Assembly (NCBI GenBank): GCA_003217965.1
Contig: QHNB01000086.1
Coordinates: forward strand, 1 to 13,525
Direction: 5' to 3'
Source of the DNA: Verrucomicrobiota bacterium
GTDB lineage: Bacteria; Verrucomicrobiota; Verrucomicrobiia; Chthoniobacterales; UBA10450
Length of the DNA: 13,525 nt
Shown here one piece after another: positions 1 to 6,364 of the stretch (positions are counted from its first letter, which is position 1; every line of letters starts with the position of its first letter). A program made the position numbers and the translations under genes. Under the pieces are notes generated by a model. It saw only the letters and a list, made by a program, of their open reading frames with translations. It made no database searches and was not told where the DNA came from.

Positions 1-1683
1 CTTGCCGAGTTTCACCGGGAGGGGAGGGCGGGATTGATCCTGCATGGTTATCGCGCCCGCGATGTCGTATCCGAAAATCCAACCGATCCACTTCGGCACG
101 GCCAAATTACGAATGCGGTGCGCGAGATGCTGGCCGAGCTCGGAATCAAGAGTGCGAAAGTGAATTACGCGGTGCCGAGTCAATCGGTCTTTACCCGTTT
201 CGTCAAATTGCCTGCTGTCGAGGAGGAAAAGATCGAACGCATTATCGCGTTTGAAGCGCAGCAAAACGTCCCGTTTCCAATCAGTGAGGTAGTCTGGGAT
301 TATCAACTAGTTGGCGGTGGGACGGACGAGCAATTACAAGTGGTGCTCGTCGCGATCAAATCCGATCTGCTGGAAGTTCTGAATGGCGCCGTCGAATCCG
401 CTGGGTTGCGTCCAGTTATCATTGATGTAGCGACGATGGCTCTGGCGAACGCGTTCCGCTATAACGACGCTGAGTTGGGGGGTTGCTCCGTCCTGATCGA
501 CATCGGCGCCCGCACGACCAACCTGATCTTCCTTGAGCAGGACAAGATTTTCACGCGCAATGTCCCGATCGGCGGCAGCTCGATTACTTCCGCTTTGGCC
601 AAAGAGTTGAACGAACCGTTCAGCCGGGCCGAAGCGCGCAAGAAAGAGAGCAAATTCACCAGATTAATTGGTAGAACAGGGGATGCGCCAGCTGCCGATA
701 TCGACCCGATATCGAAGACGATCGTTAGCACGATGACTCGTCTGCATGCCGAAATTATGCGTTCGATAAGTCACTACCGCTCGCAGCAGGCTGGTAGCGC
801 GCCGTCGCGAATTTATCTTTGCGGCGGCACTTCAAGCACTCCGCACTTGCGCGACTTCTTTGCCGACAAACTCCAGCTACCGATCGAAATTTTTGATCCG
901 CTGCGTCGAATCGCTATTTCACCGCAGGCGCAAGATGCTACCGCGTCCGCCCACCTGCTTGGAGAAAACGTCGGAGTCGCCTTGCGGGCATTCACGCGTT
1001 GCCCGATCGAACTAAATTTGCGGCCGCCGAGTGTCGTCCGAGCTCACGAAGCGCAGCGGCGACTGCCATTTTTGGCCGCCGCAGCTGCGTGCCTTATATT
1101 CGCCCTGCTGGGCTGGAGCGCATATTACGCTCGGGGTGCCACTGCCTTGCAAACAAGCAGACTGAGCCTCGATCAGAAAATCCAGGCGCTCCGCCGTGTC
1201 CAAGGACAGCTGGATGCCATCAGCAAAGATGCAGGCGGTCTTGATCGCGTGGCGACACCGCTAGTGGACACGGTCAGTGCGCGCAGTTTCTGGCCGCAGT
1301 TACTCGAAGACCTCAATGCCCGTTTACCCAGGGAAAATATTTGGATCACAGAGTTGTTTCCTTTGTCCGGGGGCAGACCGGTCGCGCCCGATGCAGCGCA
1401 AATTGCGAGCGAGGGCGAACAAGCCGCGCAAACGCCGGGGCGGCCACATTCACCTGCGGGCGGTGGCATTAATGGGTTATTCGTGCGCGGTTTATATCTT
1501 AGCAACCCGCGCCAGCAGGAGGTGGTCCTTGATTATTTTCGTAATCTTATCCGCTCCGCCTTTTTCAAAATTGATCCGCGCGATCAAGCCCGGGTCATAA
1601 AGCCAACGATGCCGAACAACACCGAGTGGGCCTTTCCTTATGAGCTTCGGCTTGATTTGAAACAGCCGCTTCCGTTGCCATGA
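1..1683 (+). CDS. pilM: PilM-PilN fusion, type IV pilus inner-membrane platform protein (5' partial)
   Basis: Actin-like cytoplasmic ATPase that recruits the inner-membrane alignment complex of type IV pili, fused to a PilN-like part. The frame is open back to base 1. A TTG at 34 could serve as start, but the codons before it (LAEFHREGRAG) still look like PilM, so the true start lies upstream, probably only some tens of codons away. Seen: PilM SHS2-type region (about 140-330), phosphate-binding segment LIDIGARTTN near 490-525, and nucleotide-binding segment IYLCGGTSSTPHL near 810-850. A single membrane helix (about 1060-1130) is followed by a coiled-coil-like stretch and a PilN-like C-terminal domain ending in a strand-rich segment. 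In Proteobacteria PilM and PilN are separate proteins joined through a short PilN tail. Akkermansia Amuc_1101 is the likely counterpart of the PilM part. The gene overlaps the next one by ATGA. Family is secure; the PilN label rests on architecture. Confidence 0.88.
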   Translation, partial: LAEFHREGRAGLILHGYRARDVVSENPTDPLRHGQITNAVREMLAELGIKSAKVNYAVPSQSVFTRFVKLPAVEEEKIERIIAFEAQQNVPFPISEVVWDYQLVGGGTDEQLQVVLVAIKSDLLEVLNGAVESAGLRPVIIDVATMALANAFRYNDAELGGCSVLIDIGARTTNLIFLEQDKIFTRNVPIGGSSITSALAKELNEPFSRAEARKKESKFTRLIGRTGDAPAADIDPISKTIVSTMTRLHAEIMRSISHYRSQQAGSAPSRIYLCGGTSSTPHLRDFFADKLQLPIEIFDPLRRIAISPQAQDATASAHLLGENVGVALRAFTRCPIELNLRPPSVVRAHEAQRRLPFLAAAAACLIFALLGWSAYYARGATALQTSRLSLDQKIQALRRVQGQLDAISKDAGGLDRVATPLVDTVSARSFWPQLLEDLNARLPRENIWITELFPLSGGRPVAPDAAQIASEGEQAAQTPGRPHSPAGGGINGLFVRGLYLSNPRQQEVVLDYFRNLIRSAFFKIDPRDQARVIKPTMPNNTEWAFPYELRLDLKQPLPLP

Positions 1684-2606
1684 ATTGGTTTCGCGCTAAT
1701 CCAGTTTGGGGCGCAATGATGCTCGCGGCCGGCATTGGGTTGTTGATCGCACTCGGCTTGCTCTGGATGACGAAGGGCAGGTTTGACGCCGAAAAAGAAC
1801 AGTACTTGGCAAGCGTTTCGAATCTTCGGCAATTGGAGGCTTCAAATCCATATCCGAGCGCCCTGAACGTGCAAAAAATGAAGACTTACCTCCAGGGTTA
1901 CCGCACGTCATTGGATAAGCTAAAGACCGAGTTGACGAAGCACGTTTTGCCTATAACGCCGCTGCTACCGAACGAATTTCAGATGCGTTTGCGTGAAGCG
2001 ATGACGGCAACGGCGGCGAATGCGCGAGTTCACCGTGTGAAACTGCTGGAGAATTTTAATCTTGGTTTTCCTGAATATATGGCGGCGCTGCCTTCGACGT
2101 CCGACGCGCCAAAACTCGGCCGGGAACTGACGCAAGTTCAGCTGTTATTGAACATTATTATCGAAGCACGCGTCGATGCCATCAGGATGTTTCACCGCGT
2201 CCCACGCGAGGTGAACACCCCCGCGGCATCAAATGCTGCGCCTCCGCGGGGCGCCTTGGCTGGAAGTCCTCCTCCGACGACGATCGACCGAAACGTTGTT
2301 GAGTTTGCCATCTCTGCCTCGCCCGTGGCCGCACGCAAAGTGATTAATGAAATCTCCGCAGCGGACGAGCAATTCTTCATTATCCGTTCCTTGCACGTCA
2401 AAAATCAGAAGGACAAGGGGCCGCCACGCGAGACCGGAACGAGTGAAACGGCAAATCCAATCCCGAATCCAGCGACGAACACTTCAGCGACACCGACGCC
2501 CAGCCCGGTGGGTTCCGCTTCACCTCCGGCCGCGTTGAATTTCATCGTTGGGAACGAACACATCGATGTTTCGGCTCGAGTCGAGATGGTCAACTTCACC
2601 CGCTAA
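1680..2606 (+). CDS. Amuc_1100-like PilO-type pilus alignment protein
   Basis: 308 aa, close in length and layout to Akkermansia Amuc_1100, the pilus-associated outer-surface protein. Seen: a short cytoplasmic N-terminus, one membrane helix (about residues 8-30), a coiled-coil-like stretch (about 35-90), a first alpha/beta domain, an Ala/Pro-rich linker, a second domain ending in IIRSLHVKNQKDKGPP, another low-complexity linker (about 240-280), and a C-terminal strand FIVGNEHIDVSARVEMVNF. The last two segments match the Amuc_1100 pattern of IRIRN followed by a final GKEQVFVQVSLNLVHF-like strand. The fold is PilO-like, and the gene sits between pilMN and a secretin, where pilO is expected. It starts in the ATGA overlap with pilM and ends in a TAATG overlap with the next gene, so translation is probably coupled. 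Bases 2019-2190 are the source of the inverted copy at 2913-3084; this gene itself is intact. Confidence 0.85.
   Translation: MNWFRANPVWGAMMLAAGIGLLIALGLLWMTKGRFDAEKEQYLASVSNLRQLEASNPYPSALNVQKMKTYLQGYRTSLDKLKTELTKHVLPITPLLPNEFQMRLREAMTATAANARVHRVKLLENFNLGFPEYMAALPSTSDAPKLGRELTQVQLLLNIIIEARVDAIRMFHRVPREVNTPAASNAAPPRGALAGSPPPTTIDRNVVEFAISASPVAARKVINEISAADEQFFIIRSLHVKNQKDKGPPRETGTSETANPIPNPATNTSATPTPSPVGSASPPAALNFIVGNEHIDVSARVEMVNFTR
2019..2190 (+). repeat. Left arm of 172-bp inverted duplication (resident copy)
   Basis: This stretch lies inside the Amuc_1100-like gene and reads in frame with it. Its reverse complement occurs at 2913-3084. Paired positions sum to 5103, and the only mismatch is 2111 (A) against 2992 (C on plus, G in the copy's sense strand). 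Outside the arms the match stops at once on both sides (2018/3085 and 2191/2912 differ). This arm is judged the original because the protein reads continuously through both of its edges. Confidence 0.97.
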
Positions 2607-2965
2607 TGGACTGGGTGCGGAAAAACTACGAGCGCATCGCACTCGCTGCTGCCACTGCGATCTTATTATTTTCCGGGATATGGATTTTTCACCGCGCTAC
2701 ACATTTCAAGGAACAATTCGCCGCGACACAATCGCCCCCGCCCCGGTTGCCCGCAGCGCCGCCAGGAAAAGCAACGGCCGTAGAAACGGCAGTGCAACGA
2801 TTGCGGCAGCCGCCACAGTGGACATTTAGCGGACGTTCTGGGTTATTCGTTCCGGAGAAGCATTTCATTGGCGCTGATGGCCAACCGGCGACTTTGCATA
2901 CGACGGAAGTGCACATCCTGATGGCATCGACGCGTGCTTCGATAATAATGTTCAATAACAGCTGA
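2606..2965 (+). CDS. Small anchored pilus-operon protein (PilP position, Amuc_1099-like), 3' end replaced
   Basis: 119 aa. Seen: MDWVRKNYERIALAAATAI followed by one membrane helix (about residues 10-27), a Pro/Ala-rich linker (about 43-70), and a short conserved-looking domain with PPQWTFSGRSGLFVPEKHF and ending TTEVH. It starts in a TAATG overlap with the previous gene and stands where pilP stands in pilMNOPQ operons, though I see no clear PilP signature. The last 17 residues (from ILMASTR) are encoded by antisense of the duplicated 172-bp segment, which begins at base 2913 inside the H codon, so the native C-terminus is missing. The N-terminal part is a believable gene. The product as written is probably not the natural one: either a truncated gene or the victim of an assembly join. 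Confidence 0.7.
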   Translation: MDWVRKNYERIALAAATAILLFSGIWIFHRATHFKEQFAATQSPPPRLPAAPPGKATAVETAVQRLRQPPQWTFSGRSGLFVPEKHFIGADGQPATLHTTEVHILMASTRASIIMFNNS

Positions 2966-3084
2966 ACTTGCGTCAGTTCCCGGCCGAGTTTCGGCGCGTC
3001 GGACGTCGAAGGCAGCGCCGCCATATATTCAGGAAAACCAAGATTAAAATTCTCCAGCAGTTTCACACGGTGAACTCGCGCATT
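2913..3084 (-). repeat. Right arm of 172-bp inverted duplication (ectopic copy)
   Basis: Inverted copy of 2019-2190, 171/172 identical. On the minus strand it encodes the same run of about 57 residues of the Amuc_1100-like protein (including KLLENFNLGFPEYMAALP), and the one difference is a silent CCA-to-CCG proline change. It sits exactly between a truncated upstream gene and a 5'-truncated secretin gene, so sequence native to this junction has been lost. The spacer between the arms is 722 bp (2191-2912). No transposase, target-site duplication or terminal repeat is visible, so this is not a mobile element. Confidence 0.96.
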
Positions 3085-3113
3085 TACGCGACCCTGGTTA
3101 CATCAATAAAACA

Positions 3114-5327
3114 ATGGGCCCGAAATTCCTCGCTAAAGTCGAGGAGGTCAAACGGCTCCTAACTGAAGCGGAAGGCTTCTATCAGTCTGGTCGCTACGAT
3201 CTGGCGATGAAACGTTACGATCAGGTGCTTAAACTTGATCCCTACAACGCCGCGGCACGCCGAGGCCAGGAGCGGATTGATAACACCAAGTATCGGTACG
3301 GTGAGGAGGCTTATAACGAGACACGCGGCCGTGCCATGTGGCAGCTCGAGCATGGTTGGGAACAGCCGGTCCGTCAGTACGGACAACCCGTCGGGCCGGT
3401 CGTTGAGGCATTGCAGCGGGAAGCGACCGGCACGGCGCGGATCAATAATAAACTGAACTCAATCATCATTCCGAAAATCGAATTTCGCGACGCCAGTATT
3501 CGCGAAGCCATCGATTTTATCCGTCAACAAGCTGCTGCCAACGATCCGAGCCCGGAAGGGCGGCGCGGAGTCGATATCGTTTTGCGTTTGCGTTCGATTG
3601 GCCGCTCGAATGAGCCGGTCCCTGTCACTGGCACAACTACGGCAGGAGAAGCGGTTGCTTCGCCCGCACCGGCGGGCGCGCTACCGCCAGGAGAAAGCGC
3701 GCCCCCGCCTGCGGCCGTAGTTCCCGCGCCCGCAGTTACTCCGGCGACACCTTCGTTACCGCCAGTTAATCCGGCTGAAGCACGCATCACTCTCACGCTC
3801 AACCAAATTCCGCTGGGTGAAGCGTTGCGCTATATCGCGAGCCAGGCCGGGTTGAAAGTGAAGGTGGAACCTTATGCAGTGCTGATTATTCCGCTGAGTG
3901 AACAAAGCAATGAACTGATCACAAAGGAATATCGCGTCCCGCCGGGATTTATTAGCACCACGGTGAACATCGGCGCGAGCGCGCTCAATCGGCCGGCGAC
4001 CCGCGTGGGAGCTGGCCCTACCGGCACCGGTAAAGACACGCAAGAATCTACTGGCGGGCAGTTGCTAGTGAATCGCGAAGGCGCACGAGAGTTTCTCGAA
4101 AGCCAGGGTGTGCCATTTCCTCCGGGAGCAAGTGCCCATTTTCTGCCACAGAGTAGCCGGCTGGTCGTCCGCAACACGGTCGATAATCTCGAATTAGTCG
4201 ATGCCCTTGTGGAACAGGCCAATGTCGCTGGACCGAAGCAGGTCGAAATCGAGTCGAAGTTCATCGAGATCAGCCAAAACAATTTGAAAGAACTCGGCTT
4301 TGATTGGTTGCTTGGCCCGTTCAACATTGGCAACAACAAAGTTTTCGGCTCCGGTGGAACGTCCGGCACTGCCCCAGCAGCGAATCCGAACGACTTTCCA
4401 TTTGTGCAAAACGGAGTGCCCGTTGGACAAAACCCGGTCACTGCCGGTAACCGTAGCGGCAATATCGCGATCAGCGCGAACGCCCTCGACGCGCTTTTGT
4501 TCCCCTCAATGGGTGCAACGGCCGTCGCGCCCGGTATCTTCGGGCTGGCCGGTGTTTTTACCGATCCTCAATTCCAAGTTGTCATCCGTGCGCTGAACCA
4601 GAAGAAAGGAATTGATCTACTTTCGGCTCCGCGGGTCACGACCAAGAGCGGCCAGCGCGCGGTAATCGAAATCGTCAGAGAATTCCGTTACCCAACGCAA
4701 TTTACGCCGCCGCAGGTCCCCACTATCAGTGGTGGAACGGGCGGAACTGGCACGGTCCAAGTCAACGTCGTGACGCCCACGACTCCGACCCAGTTTGAAA
4801 CACGTAACACCGGCGTCACGCTCGAAGTCGAACCCGTCGTAGGACCGGACGGAGTTACCATTGATCTCAACCTCATCCCCCAAGTTGTGGAATTTGAAGG
4901 CTTCATTAACTACGGCAGTCCGATCTTTGGAACAGTTGCTCCTACCACTAGTTTAAATCCAATAACTGGAATAACGACGCTATTAACTCCCCCCAGTGTT
5001 CTTCTCACTGCGAACGTGATCAACCAGCCTATCTTTAGCACGCGCAAGGTAACAACCAGCGTCAGCGTTTATGATGGATCAACAGTGGTTCTTGGCGGCC
5101 TGATGCGCGAAGATGTGCAGAAAACTGAGGATCGCACCCCCATTATCGGCGATATACCGATTGTAGGCCGGTTGTTCCGCACCAATGTCGACCAGCATAT
5201 TAAGCGCAACCTCGTCATCTTTGTCACGGCGCACTTGGTGACACCCGCTGGTGAGCCGGTCAACGTTTCCGATGAAGAAGAGGTCGTGCCACCGGAGTTG
5301 CCTGAGGTCCCGTTGTATAAGAAGTGA
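3114..5327 (+). CDS. PilQ/GspD-family secretin (Amuc_1098-like), 5' end missing
   Basis: Outer-membrane channel subunit of a type IV pilus/type II-like system. Seen from the ATG at 3114 (737 aa): a TPR-like unit (about residues 3-55, with EGFYQSGRYDLAMKRYDQVL), two short alpha/beta domains separated by a Pro/Ala-rich linker (about 115-160 and 222-262), an N-domain ending near VEIESKFIEISQNNLKELGF (about 380-400), and the secretin domain (about 490-715). That domain shows LLSAPRVTTKSGQRAVIEI, VYDGSTVVLGGLM and the C-terminal IIGDIPIVGRLFRT...KRNLVIFVTAHLV signature. There is no signal peptide. Codons 3087-3113 also read as homologous sequence (RDPGYINKT, as in the NDP-x-x-x-N stretch common in relatives). 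The real protein therefore extends upstream, and its beginning was cut off by the inverted segment ending at 3084; ATG 3114 is probably an internal methionine. Without an export signal this form could not reach the outer membrane. Family is very secure, the start is not. Confidence 0.9.
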   Translation: MGPKFLAKVEEVKRLLTEAEGFYQSGRYDLAMKRYDQVLKLDPYNAAARRGQERIDNTKYRYGEEAYNETRGRAMWQLEHGWEQPVRQYGQPVGPVVEALQREATGTARINNKLNSIIIPKIEFRDASIREAIDFIRQQAAANDPSPEGRRGVDIVLRLRSIGRSNEPVPVTGTTTAGEAVASPAPAGALPPGESAPPPAAVVPAPAVTPATPSLPPVNPAEARITLTLNQIPLGEALRYIASQAGLKVKVEPYAVLIIPLSEQSNELITKEYRVPPGFISTTVNIGASALNRPATRVGAGPTGTGKDTQESTGGQLLVNREGAREFLESQGVPFPPGASAHFLPQSSRLVVRNTVDNLELVDALVEQANVAGPKQVEIESKFIEISQNNLKELGFDWLLGPFNIGNNKVFGSGGTSGTAPAANPNDFPFVQNGVPVGQNPVTAGNRSGNIAISANALDALLFPSMGATAVAPGIFGLAGVFTDPQFQVVIRALNQKKGIDLLSAPRVTTKSGQRAVIEIVREFRYPTQFTPPQVPTISGGTGGTGTVQVNVVTPTTPTQFETRNTGVTLEVEPVVGPDGVTIDLNLIPQVVEFEGFINYGSPIFGTVAPTTSLNPITGITTLLTPPSVLLTANVINQPIFSTRKVTTSVSVYDGSTVVLGGLMREDVQKTEDRTPIIGDIPIVGRLFRTNVDQHIKRNLVIFVTAHLVTPAGEPVNVSDEEEVVPPELPEVPLYKK

Positions 5328-5330
5328 CCT

Positions 5331-5391
5331 GTAGGCCGGGTCTCTAGGTGCCGTGTTACGGCACGGCTTGAAGAGCCGGGACTTAAAGTCC
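5331..5391. repeat. REP-like element with three consecutive hairpins
   Basis: Three perfect short stems follow one another: GTGCCGT(5348-5354)/ACGGCAC(5358-5364) with a GTT loop, GGCT(5365-5368)/AGCC(5374-5377), and GGACT(5379-5383)/AGTCC(5387-5391) with a TAA loop. They are preceded by GTAGGCCGGGTC. The block begins a few bases after the secretin stop and could slow or end transcription, but no T-run follows, so an intrinsic terminator is less likely than a dispersed palindromic repeat. The GTAGGCC edge resembles the GGCTAC edge of the element at 10207-10295. Confidence 0.6.
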
Positions 5392-5440
5392 TGTTGGCGA
5401 ATTGTAGCCTCCCACGAGTATTTGTCCGAGTTTCCCAATC

Positions 5441-5455
5441 CCCGTGGTGTGCGCT
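5441..5455 (+). repeat. 15-bp direct repeat, copy 1
   Basis: CCCGTGGTGTGCGCT occurs here and again at 5519-5533, 78 bp apart, in otherwise non-coding DNA. Function unknown; it may be the edge of a larger degraded repeat unit. Confidence 0.6.
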
Positions 5456-5518
5456 TGTGCATGTCCCTCTCGTCCGCTGATGACAGCCCCAGCTCTTTCG
5501 GCGCTAGAATAGCTGCGT

Positions 5519-5533
5519 CCCGTGGTGTGCGCT
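5519..5533 (+). repeat. 15-bp direct repeat, copy 2
   Basis: Exact second copy of the 15-mer at 5441-5455. The flanks of the two copies do not match, so the repeat is short and isolated. Confidence 0.6.
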
Positions 5534-5602
5534 CTCTACCTCAGCACCTGGCTTTCGCTCCTAGCTTCAACGTCTGCCCAGGGATTGCTTCAGTAAATAG
5601 TT

Positions 5603-5632
5603 AGAGATTCCTCGACTTCGCTCGGAATGACA
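5603..5632 (-). repeat. Dispersed intergenic repeat of the TGTCATTCCGAGCGAAG type
   Basis: Read on the minus strand this is the 30-bp sequence that starts TGTCATTCCGAGCGAAG and ends GAGGAATCTCT. From general knowledge, near-identical sequences recur between genes in many soil bacterial genomes. It contains an imperfect hairpin (TTCC/GGAA around CGA/TCG). Its ATGACA edge supplies a spurious in-frame start codon (5627) for the next gene. Confidence 0.65.
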
Positions 5633-5644
5633 GAGCGCGCTACC

Positions 5645-6235
5645 ATGGTCCCAATTTCGGTCAAAATCGCCTATACCCTTTTTGTCGCCTTACTCGTGCC
5701 AAACTATTGGCGCCAGTATGGCCCGGCGAATTTCCTTTGGTTTTCGGATATCGCGCTGCTGATGATGGTGCCGGCGCTCTGGCTCGAGAGCCAGTTGTTG
5801 GTGAGCATGACGGCGCTGTCTATCCTTTTGCTGGAATTAGTTTGGAACATCGATTTTTTCTTCCGCCTCATTAAAGGCGTCTCTTTAATTGGCTTAAGTG
5901 CCTACATGTTCGATCCCAAAATCTCTTGGTTCATTCGGAGTCTCTCTTTCTTCCACATTGTCCTTCCGCTGCTGATTGTTTGGATGCTTCATCGCCTCGG
6001 CTACGATCAGCGTGCCTTGCTGTGGCAAACGCTGATGGCGATCGTTGTCCTGCCGCTCTCGTATCTCGTTAGTAACCCTCGGGAGAACGTGAACTGGGTT
6101 TACGGATTTGGCGAAGAACAACAGACCGCGTTACCAGCTCCGTTATTCGTCACGTGCTTAATGCTCGCGTTTCCTATTCTCGTTTATCTCCCAATGCACC
6201 TGTTGCTGAGCAGAATTTTTGGGTCCAGGGGTTGA
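5645..6235 (+). CDS. Conserved multi-pass membrane protein of unknown function
   Basis: 196 aa from ATG 5645. The frame is also open from ATG 5627, but that codon lies in the dispersed repeat and the protein-like sequence begins MVPISVKIAYTLFVALLVP, so 5645 is preferred. Six or seven membrane segments are visible, among them ones near ALLMMVPALWL, LLVSMTALSILLLELVW, FHIVLPLLIVWMLHRLGY, LMAIVVLPLSYLVS and CLMLAFPILVYLPMHLLL. Conserved-looking loop motifs are NYWRQYGPANFLWFSD and NPRENVNWVYGFG. I recognise the type as a widespread bacterial membrane family with no assigned role; no catalytic motif is evident. It stands alone after the repeat-rich gap, 129 bp before the next gene. Confidence 0.8.
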   Translation: MVPISVKIAYTLFVALLVPNYWRQYGPANFLWFSDIALLMMVPALWLESQLLVSMTALSILLLELVWNIDFFFRLIKGVSLIGLSAYMFDPKISWFIRSLSFFHIVLPLLIVWMLHRLGYDQRALLWQTLMAIVVLPLSYLVSNPRENVNWVYGFGEEQQTALPAPLFVTCLMLAFPILVYLPMHLLLSRIFGSRG

Positions 6236-6364
6236 AGATAGTTTGAGTAAGCAATGCAGCCGTTTCAAAGCGGACCAGACGAAGACCAGTGCTCAGATTG
6301 CATCCGAGGATGGCGATTGTTACGACGGCGATGAAGATCAGCCATGGGTAGAGTGTTTTGACTT

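Larger units (their letters stand above)
5328..5644. other. Repeat-bearing intergenic gap between secretin and membrane-protein genes
   Basis: No credible coding frame. It holds a cluster of three hairpins right after the secretin stop, a 15-bp direct repeat pair, and a dispersed-type repeat next to the start of the following gene, all listed separately. An open frame of 83 codons beginning at 5353 covers hairpins and repeats and has no protein-like character, so it was not called. Confidence 0.7.

Noticed and set aside
2191..2912. Invertible switch: 722-bp segment between the inverted arms flipping phase
   Set aside because: Flipping would join the first half of the Amuc_1100-like gene to antisense sequence and restore no reading frame. 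No invertase gene is visible, and the right arm is flanked by truncated genes rather than an alternative coding cassette.
2689..3066. Minus-strand open frame of 125 codons whose first 50 or so residues match the Amuc_1100-like protein
   Set aside because: It is not a gene. Its homology comes entirely from the inverted copy of the neighbouring gene; the rest is antisense of the small pilus protein, and there is no native start.
3872..4462. 196-codon minus-strand open frame opposite the secretin gene
   Set aside because: Antisense shadow of a strongly supported secretin domain; no protein-like motif, and composition typical of antisense frames.
1..5327. Type II secretion system instead of a type IV pilus-like system
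   Set aside because: The secretin alone fits both, but PilM with a PilN-like extension plus an Amuc_1100-type PilO protein points to the pilus-type platform; no GspE/F/G partners are in the window to argue otherwise.
5353..5604. 83-codon plus-strand open frame after the secretin
   Set aside because: Begins inside a hairpin and crosses both direct repeats; no homology-like features, no ribosome site.
6236..6364. Minus-strand stretch reading like a membrane helix (WLIFIAVVTIAILGC)
   Set aside because: No start codon between it and the adjacent stop, and it continues antisense into the membrane-protein gene; probably an antisense image of an acidic stretch. Nothing else is seen in this 129-bp gap.
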